Below are positions 19,111 through 28,742 of a stretch of DNA of 62,969 nucleotides, piece by piece. The position numbers and the translations under genes were made by a program. The stretch is from Candidatus Opimibacter skivensis (lineage in GTDB: Bacteria; Bacteroidota; Bacteroidia; Chitinophagales; Saprospiraceae), in the NCBI GenBank assembly GCA_016722045.1, contig JADKGY010000014.1, positions 1 through 62,969 of the forward strand, written 5' to 3'. Numbering within the stretch: position 1 is the stretch's first letter; each line of letters opens with the position of its first letter. Below the pieces are notes generated by a model. The model was not told the origin of the DNA. It worked only from the letters and a program-made list of their open reading frames with translations, and ran no database searches.

Positions 19111-22100
19111 TTAATCAATATGTACGGTGCTCACGCACGGAGCTCCGCATTCATCCCCCAGTTTGATTTTAAACTTAAATTCCTTACCTACTCTCAGGAT
19201 GGCGAGCACTTCAAAAAAGGATGGATTGGGTACGTCAAATCTTATTTTCAGACCCATGCCCAATGGCGGGATAGGTAAACAGGTTACATGCTTGCCCTCA
19301 AGATCTAAAAAGACAAATATTCTTCCACCTGCTCTGAATCCATTCAATCCCTGAGGAGAAGTTTCAGATATAGCACAGGCAGTATTTTTATCAAATTTTA
19401 ATAAGGCCAGATCAAAACCTGCACCTCCGGCTACATTGACTTTCATGCCCAGAAAGCATGATCCAAATAGACCTTTTGAAACTTTTGTAAAGTCAAAAAA
19501 TGCACTGGCTCCGAATGCGATTCCTGTTCCTAATGCTCTGGAATTAGGTGCGCAATCTAACAGACCTCTATTAGATTCGTTGGCTTCTGCTCCAAAAAAT
19601 TTCACCACTTCCGGAGCAGGAGGAGGCGGTCCTGGGATTGTATTGCCTGTAAGGAAATAAGCATTGGCTGATATCTTGAAATCTTTGTAATCTACAACCA
19701 CACTTACAGGTTGCAGAACGATAAAATCATTCGCGTTGAAAAAATTCGGCACTTTGATTTCAGCACCCTGATTATTCGGATAATAACCTCCCATGTAGAA
19801 ATGCCAGTCATTGCCTGAAAGTAATAGATCCATTGTACCTCTTCCAACAAGAATCGGTGCTGTGGGTGGCCCTGCTGATCCAGGATTAGCATAAACTTTT
19901 ATCGAGACATCAGCAAATCCATGAAATGAGAATCCATTGACGAAATTCATGCTTATCCCAAGATTTGCTTTAATGCCATTAGAAGGAACAGGAGGAATAG
20001 GTTCCCCCGGTACAGGAGTTTGGGTTTCAAAAACTTCATTTTTATTTTTCTCCTTTAACACAGATACAGTTAATGGACAATCAGCAACTTTCGCCTGAAG
20101 GTCATTCAAACCAGGTACTAGTTTTTCTGACAATCCGGAAGCCACCATAATATTTGCCACTCCCCAGAATGTAATATTCTGAAGCGCCATGTTTTGATTA
20201 AACCTGATGATGCACGTCAACGTTCCTGTCATCAGATTGCTAGTGGTCGAAATGGATGTGGCGAAATTGAAACCGAGCTTGGTTTGATTATCTGGAACAT
20301 ATACAATGCCTGATGTAGAGGCAGCAACTGAGCATGCCTCCCCGGGTGGCTGGGTTCCGGATGATTTATAGTCGTTAGGTCTCATATTATGAAAAACACC
20401 ACCACCAAATCCATCAAGATAAAATGGCCCAAACAATGGAACACTAATCGCTTGCCCGCTGACAAATCCATCCACCAAAAAATACCTATACCCCGCCGTA
20501 CTTCCAAAAATGGCCATCATCTTAATATCAAACATTCCACTTCCTTCTACTTCTAATCCATCTCCAATAATCCGGGCTTCCACATCAGCATAAAATCCTT
20601 TCCCATAAGTCTTATCCTTATCAAAGAGACATAATTTACCATGCGCCCATACCTGCGGCAAATTGACTGTAACGTCTGCACCTTCAAACTCAAGAGTGCG
20701 ATATACCCAGTGCCTGGCTCCATTAATATCCCTTTTATAATCTCCTATAAGTTTAAGATCTCCTTTCGCGACTACTCCGCTTTCACTCTGGCCCATTAGA
20801 TTGAGATCAAGTGTGAATGCAAAATTGAGTTGATCAGGATGTCCTTGCGGGGTTTCGAGCTTATATGAAGTGAGGTTGATAGGGAATTCCATTAGTTTGC
20901 TGTCACCTGCCTGAATAGTCATATCCTCATATGAAATAAACGGTTCGCTGGTTGCTAATTTAAATCCGGTAAAATTTACTCCTGGGAGTTTCACTTTACT
21001 ACCGGTCTGTGAATTGATATAATCTTTATTTGTGCCTAGCGTGAGACTTAAACTAGGAAGAATTATGTATGCATTGAATTCATCGTCAATTACATTGGCC
21101 CCCATTATCGGAATGCCAAATGAAACATGTACTGCATTCCATATCGGAATAGATTTGTCCTGTCCGGCTTGAAGTTCAAATCCATAATCATCATGGCCTT
21201 CTGAGATCGTGAGATGTCCCGAATAGTGTAAAGGGGTTTCCTTTGAGAGAATAGGTGCACCAATTTCGCCTGCAAAATGAAAATCAGTTAAATCACTTTC
21301 AGCCAGGCGAATATAAATCTCGTCCAAAGACCATCCCCATTCACCAGCCATAATAGCACCACCTATCAGCGGCACCTGTCCATCAATAGAGAATTCTCCC
21401 GAAACTCCGGTGGCATCCAATAGTAGGTGAGTGGCTGATACCCGAATTCTTTCTCTGTCTGGCAACGGAAAATTTTCATCTGCTGGTGGTGTTCCTACAG
21501 ATGAGTAACTATCTTTAACTCGTTTGAAAGGCTTGGGTAAGGTGATAGCTACAGTATCGATATACAATCCTTCCCATGTATTTGGATCTATCGGGTAAGG
21601 AATATTCAACGGGTTACGATAAGAACTAAGATCCAAATACGCATGGCGCAATTGAAAACTCATATCCCTCCAATCATTCAGAACAAAGGGATCATGAATA
21701 TTGACCGATACCAGGATATCATTCCAATCCTGTGCTATGATCTGAAATTCACCCCATGTACGAGGAGTAGTAGGGCTTTTATCATCGTTAGTTACTGTAA
21801 GTGGGTCACCAAACTCATCAGCCGGTAATACCCAATCACGACTAAAATATACCCTTCCACCGATGCCCATTTCTTTAAATCCTTCACAGTCAAAATTGAT
21901 ATAGGTACCCGTGTAATCATATTCATCGTCGAGTAATGTTTCTGTGTCACCTCCGGAAATGGGTTGATCACTTTTGATCATTTTGCTTAACCACACACCG
22001 GCTTTCGGACTATCTTCTCCGATCTTAAATGCGAAATCTGCCAATAGACCAATATTCCCTTTAATAATTCCCTTTTCCTGCGAAAAATAAATTTCATTTG

Positions 22101-22677
22101 CACCAAAAAAAAGTACGACAGGATTCCCGGCAAAATCTTTCTGTGGTAATTCGATTTTGGCAAACACCTGAATTTGTGCATACTGAGGATAAATAGTAGC
22201 GGAATTGAATACAATGGTCACGGTAGTCTGACCTATCATTTGTGTTTTATAAATAGGCATTTTGACAAGATCCCCTCCTGTCAGCAAATCAATTTTATTG
22301 CCAATATCAATTGCTTTTTGAATTATCTCCTGAGCTTTCTTCACTTTAGCGGATGCCTTTCCATTTCCGATCTGAATCATAAACTGAGTCAGGTTATCAT
22401 TTTCCGGAGGCATCATCGGCATCATTTCATAAGTCGCAATTGATTCCTCCAGCTCAGGAAAAAAGAACTGGCTTGAGTTTATTGCATCCTGTGATCTTTG
22501 CCCGGTTGTCTGATCATCATGTAGATGACTCATGATCCCTGTTGTTTTGAGCAAGGGCAGGGGACTTATAACTGGATCAGCAATACTAAGACTAAAATTG
22601 TAAGCCTGCAGATTGTAAGTCAAAAATAAGATTACTACGACGGCAAGGTGGTGTTTCAAATTGTGCTTATTCATCAC
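19111..22677 (-). CDS. Very large secreted beta-rich protein of unknown function
   Basis: 1,188 residues after a signal peptide (LAVVVILFLTYNLQAYNFSLS). A predicted amphipathic segment GKASAKVKKAQEIIQKAIDIGNKIDL near residue 115 is followed by long stretches of alternating beta strands such as GEFSIDGQVPLIGGAIMAGEW and FDIKMMAIFGSTAGYRYFLV. Repeated glycine-rich strand pairs recall a beta-solenoid or beta-barrel-like surface protein. There are few Cys, apart from a pair near the end (KLGDECGAPCVSTV). No T9SS tail, no known enzymatic motif. It lies between the 950-residue T9SS protein and the fibronectin protein in one array. I cannot name a family. Confidence 0.85.
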   Translation of the reverse strand: MMNKHNLKHHLAVVVILFLTYNLQAYNFSLSIADPVISPLPLLKTTGIMSHLHDDQTTGQRSQDAINSSQFFFPELEESIATYEMMPMMPPENDNLTQFMIQIGNGKASAKVKKAQEIIQKAIDIGNKIDLLTGGDLVKMPIYKTQMIGQTTVTIVFNSATIYPQYAQIQVFAKIELPQKDFAGNPVVLFFGANEIYFSQEKGIIKGNIGLLADFAFKIGEDSPKAGVWLSKMIKSDQPISGGDTETLLDDEYDYTGTYINFDCEGFKEMGIGGRVYFSRDWVLPADEFGDPLTVTNDDKSPTTPRTWGEFQIIAQDWNDILVSVNIHDPFVLNDWRDMSFQLRHAYLDLSSYRNPLNIPYPIDPNTWEGLYIDTVAITLPKPFKRVKDSYSSVGTPPADENFPLPDRERIRVSATHLLLDATGVSGEFSIDGQVPLIGGAIMAGEWGWSLDEIYIRLAESDLTDFHFAGEIGAPILSKETPLHYSGHLTISEGHDDYGFELQAGQDKSIPIWNAVHVSFGIPIMGANVIDDEFNAYIILPSLSLTLGTNKDYINSQTGSKVKLPGVNFTGFKLATSEPFISYEDMTIQAGDSKLMEFPINLTSYKLETPQGHPDQLNFAFTLDLNLMGQSESGVVAKGDLKLIGDYKRDINGARHWVYRTLEFEGADVTVNLPQVWAHGKLCLFDKDKTYGKGFYADVEARIIGDGLEVEGSGMFDIKMMAIFGSTAGYRYFLVDGFVSGQAISVPLFGPFYLDGFGGGVFHNMRPNDYKSSGTQPPGEACSVAASTSGIVYVPDNQTKLGFNFATSISTTSNLMTGTLTCIIRFNQNMALQNITFWGVANIMVASGLSEKLVPGLNDLQAKVADCPLTVSVLKEKNKNEVFETQTPVPGEPIPPVPSNGIKANLGISMNFVNGFSFHGFADVSIKVYANPGSAGPPTAPILVGRGTMDLLLSGNDWHFYMGGYYPNNQGAEIKVPNFFNANDFIVLQPVSVVVDYKDFKISANAYFLTGNTIPGPPPPAPEVVKFFGAEANESNRGLLDCAPNSRALGTGIAFGASAFFDFTKVSKGLFGSCFLGMKVNVAGGAGFDLALLKFDKNTACAISETSPQGLNGFRAGGRIFVFLDLEGKHVTCLPIPPLGMGLKIRFDVPNPSFFEVLAILRVGKEFKFKIKLGDECGAPCVSTVHID

Positions 22678-22818
22678 GAGGTTTTTTTAAAATTACATCC
22701 CTACAACTTAAAAATTATTTCAGGGATAGTAAAACAATAATTGTACCGAATTGACAAGTTAAACCCCGGCCATAAAATTGACCGGGATTTAATTCGTCAT
22801 CATTATCAATGGTAATAA

Positions 22819-25671
22819 TTAATGGCTTTTAAGGAATGAAAGTGTATGGAATTCACCATTAGTTAATATCACCTTCGTGTAGTACATTCCGTCTGGCCAG
22901 GAATCTATTGAAATTGATCTTGTATTTTGATCAGTAGTCGTATAGATCAATTGACCAAATACATTATAAACAATGATCTGTTTAAGAACCTGGGATGAAG
23001 GTATGGTCAGTGTAAATTGATCGTTCGCGGGATTAGGCTGCAAAGAAACAGTATGATTCTCTGTTTGAATTTTCCCTTCTGACCTTGGCGAAACACCTAT
23101 GGAATCGATGCTGTAATACTCACCTCCATAATTACATCCTGCTGCATCCACCAGATTCAATCTGAAAGAAACAGGTTCAAAAGTACGTTGAGGTATGTAT
23201 TGAATTTGAAAAGGATACATTGCGCCCTGAGTTAAATGCAAGGGTAGTAAAAAATCAGTTCCGGTGATTAATAGCGTACTGTCATTGACCCATATATGAT
23301 CACTGCCGGTGGGCAGATGTCCATGATACGTATTGAGAAAATCACTAGTGAAAATAAATTTGATTATTCCTAATGAATCAAAATTATTATCTGTATAATC
23401 GAAAGTGGTATTAGTATACTTAAGATTAAGATAAATGTTGCCTGGAATTCCGGTTGCATCTCCCAGGATAGAACCTAATCTGATAGCTGGTGTCGGACCT
23501 GGCGTTGGGGAACTTGCGGTATAAAGTCCATATCCGAGTTTGCGACGTGCAACGTTATTATTTTGCATCACATATTTTAGAGCAGAACCATCGCTTGGAA
23601 TAGGTACATTCATTGGGTCTTGATTAGACACTATCCTGGCTAAATAATTTATAGGTGGAGTCCAGGGCTTGCTTGAACCCCATGGATTCCAAGGGGTCCA
23701 TGGAATCGTATATATAATACCGTTACCCTGGGGATCTTCTTCTCCATCGCCGAGGTCGACATGGCCAATTCTTTTACCAACGAGATAAGTATGTCCGCCC
23801 GAAGAGTAGTATCGGTCTTGAGGGATAACCTGATGGAGATTGTTGTAAGCCCCTCCCCAGTCCTCAGGCCAACTTTCATTAAATGTGGTGTAAGCTGCAT
23901 ACACTTCCAATTCACCATCAAGTTCAGCTGCACTACATTTCTGATTTGAGATCAGTACATGGAGATAATTGGTTACTCCTATGGCAGGCTTTTGATCCTT
24001 ATCACAGTCTTCTCCAAGACAGTTCCAGATTGAAGGGCTGCGGTCAAATACAATGCTTACATTATTTTCTTCAACACCACGATCTTCGCCAGTGATGACA
24101 ATTCCATTATTATCTTTTGTCTCGTGTGTGTCTTTGATGTAGAAATTATCGGTCAAGTCGGGAAAGTAACCAACATCCGCTATTGGCCAGTGATCATTCA
24201 TTCCTCCAGTAGGATATCTTTTCCGTAAAATATCATCTATTTTACAAAATGCCTTATCACTAATTAGATTAGGAGTCATCATAAAAGCAATATGATGCAA
24301 CATCAGTACAGCATTGGGTTGATCAATATTATTTTGACCCATCAATTTCCATGAACTCATTAAGTTGATGAGCAAAACGTCCATTACTTCATCCGAACTT
24401 CCAAGCGCATCAGTAAATATTTCATTTAAAGTAGCCGCAAAAATGCGTGCATTTTTCCTGACGTCTATTAGTTCAATATTGTTATACGTAAGATTATTTG
24501 ATATATCAATAGGATTGTAAGATGAACCGGCATATCCTCCGATTTTAGTGTGACCGAAGGTTTTATCATCCATATATCTTGAAGTCCAATAGGCTGCTAT
24601 ACCAGCTCCAACACCTTGAGATTTCTTTGTTGGAAAAGCTTTATTCGTAGCCATGAAACTTTCAAACGCGGAACTTACTATCTGATCAGCGTCTTCAGCC
24701 ACATCATGAAATGAGGCATTCGTGCATTCTGCCGGAAAACGGATTTGAAGTTCATCAACATCTACAATAGGGACGTCCAGTGGATTTGGATTACTATCAT
24801 CATATGCGAGAAAAGTCATTATTTTAATAGGCAGGTTTGTATTTTCAAGGTGATCATGAATATATTTAAATGCATGATTTAAGTGATAATAGCACATAAG
24901 GGGCTCATGCTTATTTCCTTTATCATCATCACAGTTGGTTCCGTTACATGGATACTTGATAATACCCCCAGTGGTTGTGAATGTAGGCTGTCCCTGCGAT
25001 GGGTAGGCATAAATTCCACTAAATGTATACATGCCGTTGGAAAATGTTGCACTCAACGGCTCTTCATTGGATGATATCACAGGATGAGCTTTTATTTCTC
25101 TGCAATCTGTTCCATCGATTGGGTAAGTTACTTCCACGGTGACAGCGACTGGCAAATCCACAGTGGGTGGCGTGTGGACAGGAGGTTCTATTACATCTGC
25201 AAGAATATACTCTTCATCCTCATATATGATCTTGTGTTTGCCTGGTCCTGCCGAAGCCACCAGATCTGATAAATCATCCAGGATATCCGGGTCCTGTTCA
25301 GCATAAATAAAAAATGCAGAAAGAAATCTGGATTTGTCAAATTGAAACCAGATCCCTCTTCCTTCTAAAAGCATTCCATCAATGTATTGCTGATAGAAAA
25401 CCTGGTCATACAGCGAAGTTGAGATTGTAGAACTTCGATCAAGTTCCAAAGAGCTGAGCTCGGTTGAAAACTGGTTGATCAATCGGGTCAGACAAGTATC
25501 AGCTTTGTCTGTGATCAGGGTACCAGGTACTGGAATTTTCAAACCACCGAAGAATCCATTCGGGGTAGTGACCGGAAGATTGCTCATACCCCTTGGTTCC
25601 TCTGTGCATATTTGAGAAAAAAGCGCAGAAGCAGATAATTGCATGATTAGGAAAATAAAAATGTGTCTCAT
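22819..25671 (-). CDS. T9SS-exported protein with degenerate peptidase-like domain
   Basis: 950 residues. Signal peptide (FIFLIMQLSASALFSQ), then a long N-terminal region, and at about 265-300 a stretch CYYHLNHAFKYIHDHLENTN that resembles the entry of secreted metallopeptidases of the thermolysin/fungalysin type. Where HExxH would be expected the sequence is FHDVAEDADQIVSSAFESF, and the following GAGIAAYWTSRYMDD would match the usual GE(G/A)-x-x-D-Y part, so catalysis looks lost. The last 80 residues form a T9SS type A sorting domain (VSLQPNPANDQFTLTIP, YNVFGQLIYT, WPDGMYYTKVIL), which sends it to the cell surface. The peptidase relation is weak; the export signal is clear. Confidence 0.85.
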   Translation of the reverse strand: MRHIFIFLIMQLSASALFSQICTEEPRGMSNLPVTTPNGFFGGLKIPVPGTLITDKADTCLTRLINQFSTELSSLELDRSSTISTSLYDQVFYQQYIDGMLLEGRGIWFQFDKSRFLSAFFIYAEQDPDILDDLSDLVASAGPGKHKIIYEDEEYILADVIEPPVHTPPTVDLPVAVTVEVTYPIDGTDCREIKAHPVISSNEEPLSATFSNGMYTFSGIYAYPSQGQPTFTTTGGIIKYPCNGTNCDDDKGNKHEPLMCYYHLNHAFKYIHDHLENTNLPIKIMTFLAYDDSNPNPLDVPIVDVDELQIRFPAECTNASFHDVAEDADQIVSSAFESFMATNKAFPTKKSQGVGAGIAAYWTSRYMDDKTFGHTKIGGYAGSSYNPIDISNNLTYNNIELIDVRKNARIFAATLNEIFTDALGSSDEVMDVLLINLMSSWKLMGQNNIDQPNAVLMLHHIAFMMTPNLISDKAFCKIDDILRKRYPTGGMNDHWPIADVGYFPDLTDNFYIKDTHETKDNNGIVITGEDRGVEENNVSIVFDRSPSIWNCLGEDCDKDQKPAIGVTNYLHVLISNQKCSAAELDGELEVYAAYTTFNESWPEDWGGAYNNLHQVIPQDRYYSSGGHTYLVGKRIGHVDLGDGEEDPQGNGIIYTIPWTPWNPWGSSKPWTPPINYLARIVSNQDPMNVPIPSDGSALKYVMQNNNVARRKLGYGLYTASSPTPGPTPAIRLGSILGDATGIPGNIYLNLKYTNTTFDYTDNNFDSLGIIKFIFTSDFLNTYHGHLPTGSDHIWVNDSTLLITGTDFLLPLHLTQGAMYPFQIQYIPQRTFEPVSFRLNLVDAAGCNYGGEYYSIDSIGVSPRSEGKIQTENHTVSLQPNPANDQFTLTIPSSQVLKQIIVYNVFGQLIYTTTDQNTRSISIDSWPDGMYYTKVILTNGEFHTLSFLKSH

Positions 25672-25710
25672 ATTGATATTTTTTAGACGTATAAAAAAGA
25701 TGTTTAAAGA

Positions 25711-27492
25711 TTATTCGATTATAAGTAATTCAATCTCACGATGATTTTTAGTGTAAAGGACAACCCAATAAGGTCCCGGCAAAAGAGAGGAAGTATTGAG
25801 ATGATATGTCTTATCATAGCTGTTATCAATCTCTCTTCTTTCTAATATTTTTTGCCCACATTGGTCATATATAGCACAAGAATATGTTGATATTGATGAG
25901 ACGTCGTTGAACGTAATGTTTACACCCGATCCTCCAGATACAGGATTTGGATACATATTGAAGTTATCCAAAACGTTATTTAATTCAGGAAGAGCAGAAA
26001 TGAAATCAGGCGCAATTTTTAATAAAAATCCACTTGCAAAAGGCAAGTAACTAGAAATAATCGCATTGAATAATGTATCTGTTCCTCCAAATTGTAAGTA
26101 CATATTGAGAATATTGTCTTTGTCCACATACATGTCGTAGAATGTTCTTCCTTGCACACCTTGTGACATGACATGCTGGATATATGCTCCGGTTTCTGCA
26201 TCCAATATCCAGAGAAATCCATTTTCATTATTTGTGCCGTTTTCCTGATGATAGACTTGTTTTCCAAACTGTAAATCACCTTCAATAAAATATCCGCTGA
26301 TCACAAGTTGTTGATTTTTCATCCAGGCAATAGAGAATAGAGACGTCTGTTGACAATTTCCCTGCGATTGATGCGCCCAAACAAAATTCCCAACTGCGTC
26401 ATATTTGACAACTAACCCTTTATATTGATATTGGCCATCGATAAATTCATTGAACAGTACGGTATCGCCAATGGCATACGCAGGACCATAATATTCACTT
26501 GCTATGTAAAAATTCCCTTCAGGATCAACGGTCATATCAGAAACATATTCATTGACTTCGTTAGGGTTCAAAATTCCTAATAGCCATTTTCCATCTGGTG
26601 AATATTTCCCTATAAAAGGATTATGGGGAGATGTATTAACTACATATGTGCTGTCATCAAAATAGAAATCAATACTTGAAGTTATACCACGTATCACCAG
26701 GTTTTTATCAGGATCTAATTCCATCTCCTCTAGTTCTTCATCCCCTCTTTCACCTATTCTTTTCCACCATTCTACTTCATCTGTGATAAGATTATATTTA
26801 CATAACACCACAGTCTCATCAAAATATGTAGGTAAATTTATATATGGCTGATTAAAAACGGTATCTGATCCGATCAATATAAATGCCGATTTTTTTGGGA
26901 TTCTGACCTCCAGGTACGCAAAATCCCCATCCGCAGCCACATGCCCTAATTCCCCGGTGGATGGAATTACAACTTTTTCCAAATTCATATTTTCATCCAG
27001 TACAACCAATATGCCTTTACCTCTATTGCCTTCTCTTTCCACTTCCTCAATGCCCCCTAGTGTGATCGGATAGAGGCTGTCTTCACTCTCACTGTCATAT
27101 AAAGTCATGCTTATCAATGTATGAGTTCCATCACTATAGAAATCCCTGACTTGCTCTGCATTATCTATCACGAATGACCCGATTATTTCGTGATTCATAT
27201 TAAACTTTAGTAAAAAGTAGTCTGAAAGCCCAAGAAAAATATTCATGGGATCTTTACGGTGCGCGTACACAGTAGTATTCCCTACGATTATACTGTCTCT
27301 ATTTGTACCATATCTTACTCCCACATAATAATTTTCTGCCGGATCATGAACCATATATTGAAAGCAGTCGGTAAATGCTCCTCCCTGGACTTCGACTTGA
27401 GATAGCAGGTGCTGTGACTTTAATGAAAACGGAAGTAGAAGACCAAGGATCAGCAGGTAGATGATGATAATATGTATGAATGGTGTTTTCAT
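25711..27492 (-). CDS. T9SS-exported beta-propeller-like protein
   Basis: 593 residues with a signal peptide (FIHIIIIYLLILGLLLPFSLKSQ). The body has the repeated pattern of outer-membrane SBBP-type propellers, e.g. YFLLKFNMNHEIIGSF, VVLCKYNLITDEVEWWKRIG, GKYSPDGKWLLGIL and LVVKYDAVGNFVWAHQ, about 50-60 residues apart. The C-terminal 80 residues are a T9SS sorting domain (NMYPNPVSGGSGVNITF, YDQCGQKILER, LLPGPYWVVLYT). Surface display is likely; the partner is unknown. It is the fourth gene of the leftward array. Confidence 0.85.
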   Translation of the reverse strand: MKTPFIHIIIIYLLILGLLLPFSLKSQHLLSQVEVQGGAFTDCFQYMVHDPAENYYVGVRYGTNRDSIIVGNTTVYAHRKDPMNIFLGLSDYFLLKFNMNHEIIGSFVIDNAEQVRDFYSDGTHTLISMTLYDSESEDSLYPITLGGIEEVEREGNRGKGILVVLDENMNLEKVVIPSTGELGHVAADGDFAYLEVRIPKKSAFILIGSDTVFNQPYINLPTYFDETVVLCKYNLITDEVEWWKRIGERGDEELEEMELDPDKNLVIRGITSSIDFYFDDSTYVVNTSPHNPFIGKYSPDGKWLLGILNPNEVNEYVSDMTVDPEGNFYIASEYYGPAYAIGDTVLFNEFIDGQYQYKGLVVKYDAVGNFVWAHQSQGNCQQTSLFSIAWMKNQQLVISGYFIEGDLQFGKQVYHQENGTNNENGFLWILDAETGAYIQHVMSQGVQGRTFYDMYVDKDNILNMYLQFGGTDTLFNAIISSYLPFASGFLLKIAPDFISALPELNNVLDNFNMYPNPVSGGSGVNITFNDVSSISTYSCAIYDQCGQKILERREIDNSYDKTYHLNTSSLLPGPYWVVLYTKNHREIELLIIE

Positions 27493-27603
27493 TTATTAAA
27501 AGTAGGGATTTCTATTTCAAAATCAAGTAATAAGGCTTGATCTCATTTAATTTACCACATGATTCCATAATAGAATAAATTATCTTGTTATAAATATCAA
27601 AAG

Positions 27604-28740
27604 CTATTCGTCTTCATACACTAAAAGCTCCTTATTAAAAGTATCAATATAATATCTGTTGCCATGTTTTTCAATCGACCTTGGTCTCCCACAATCCGGC
27701 GGCAAATCTACAATCCAATCATATTCCAAAGTATTTCTGTTAAATGCTGAAAATTTCTTTGTCAGTTGTGATACTGTGATAATCTGATTTCCTTCAACAA
27801 TTAAAGTCTTCCATTGCTGATAGTTGTAGCATTGCATTTTTTCCAGATAAGGACGCAAATAATGAAACTCGATTTCGAGCGTATTCAAGTCCATTTCCCA
27901 ATAATACCAGGTATGGAAACACACCATTTTTTCTTCGGAGTTAAGAATTACTGCTTTTTCAGCCCAAGGCAGAACTGGAAATTTGGATCTAGATACTCCA
28001 CTTGTATCAGTATATACATCCAGGTCTCTTATATAATGTCTAAAAGCCCCTGATGTGTTATCGACGCACATCATACCTTCATTTTCCAAAGCAAACCACA
28101 ATTGATTTCTAAATATTCCAATAGGATCTTTGATTTTATGAATGTAATCAAATGGAAAATTAGAAACAATTTTATCGATGCAATTATTCAAATTGAAATT
28201 CCATTGCTTCGACCCAGTTGTGGGATTTATTTTTGAAAATACATTAGTGTTATTTTCATTCAATACTTCATGTGTATATAAGATCATTAATTCATTTGAA
28301 TATAACTTTATCCACCCAAAGTCATTATTAATCCAAACTACCCTATCTAAATGATATAATGCTTTGACAATAGGGTTGATTGGCGTATTTGTTGAATCAA
28401 AAACATGCTTATCCATATGAATAAAAAATGGATAATTTTCAAGCCTGTCACCAATTACACCATTGTCAAACTTTTTAACTTCAATAATTTCTTTATTTAT
28501 ATGATCCACTTTATACAATTCACATTTTTCTCCAAATAAATACGAATTAATTGTATCTCGGATCGGCCGACCATATTCAAACTCAATATTACCCAGTATA
28601 TATTCGTTAAACTCATCGTCATAAATTTTTACTGAACTTGTTCCAGGTTCCATTACAGTTTCATTTGGAAATACCTGACCGATATAATTTGAACCTATAA
28701 AATAATAATTTATTGTATTAATTCTCTTCTTCAAAATCAT
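27604..28740 (-). CDS. Signal-less beta-propeller-like protein, candidate immunity protein
   Basis: 378 residues. The N-terminus MILKKRINTINYYFIGSNYIG is not a signal peptide, unlike all neighbours in the array, so the protein should stay in the cytoplasm. Repeated YDWxVDLP, SKQWNFNLN and GNxYYIDTF type strands suggest a PQQ-like propeller. The ATG is two bases after the stop of the 1,141-residue gene, so translation is probably coupled. The base composition looks more AT-rich than that of its neighbours. In polymorphic toxin systems an intracellular protein encoded directly behind the toxin is normally its immunity factor. That role here is an inference from position and location only. Confidence 0.7.
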   Translation of the reverse strand: MILKKRINTINYYFIGSNYIGQVFPNETVMEPGTSSVKIYDDEFNEYILGNIEFEYGRPIRDTINSYLFGEKCELYKVDHINKEIIEVKKFDNGVIGDRLENYPFFIHMDKHVFDSTNTPINPIVKALYHLDRVVWINNDFGWIKLYSNELMILYTHEVLNENNTNVFSKINPTTGSKQWNFNLNNCIDKIVSNFPFDYIHKIKDPIGIFRNQLWFALENEGMMCVDNTSGAFRHYIRDLDVYTDTSGVSRSKFPVLPWAEKAVILNSEEKMVCFHTWYYWEMDLNTLEIEFHYLRPYLEKMQCYNYQQWKTLIVEGNQIITVSQLTKKFSAFNRNTLEYDWIVDLPPDCGRPRSIEKHGNRYYIDTFNKELLVYEDE

Positions 28741-28742
28741 TG

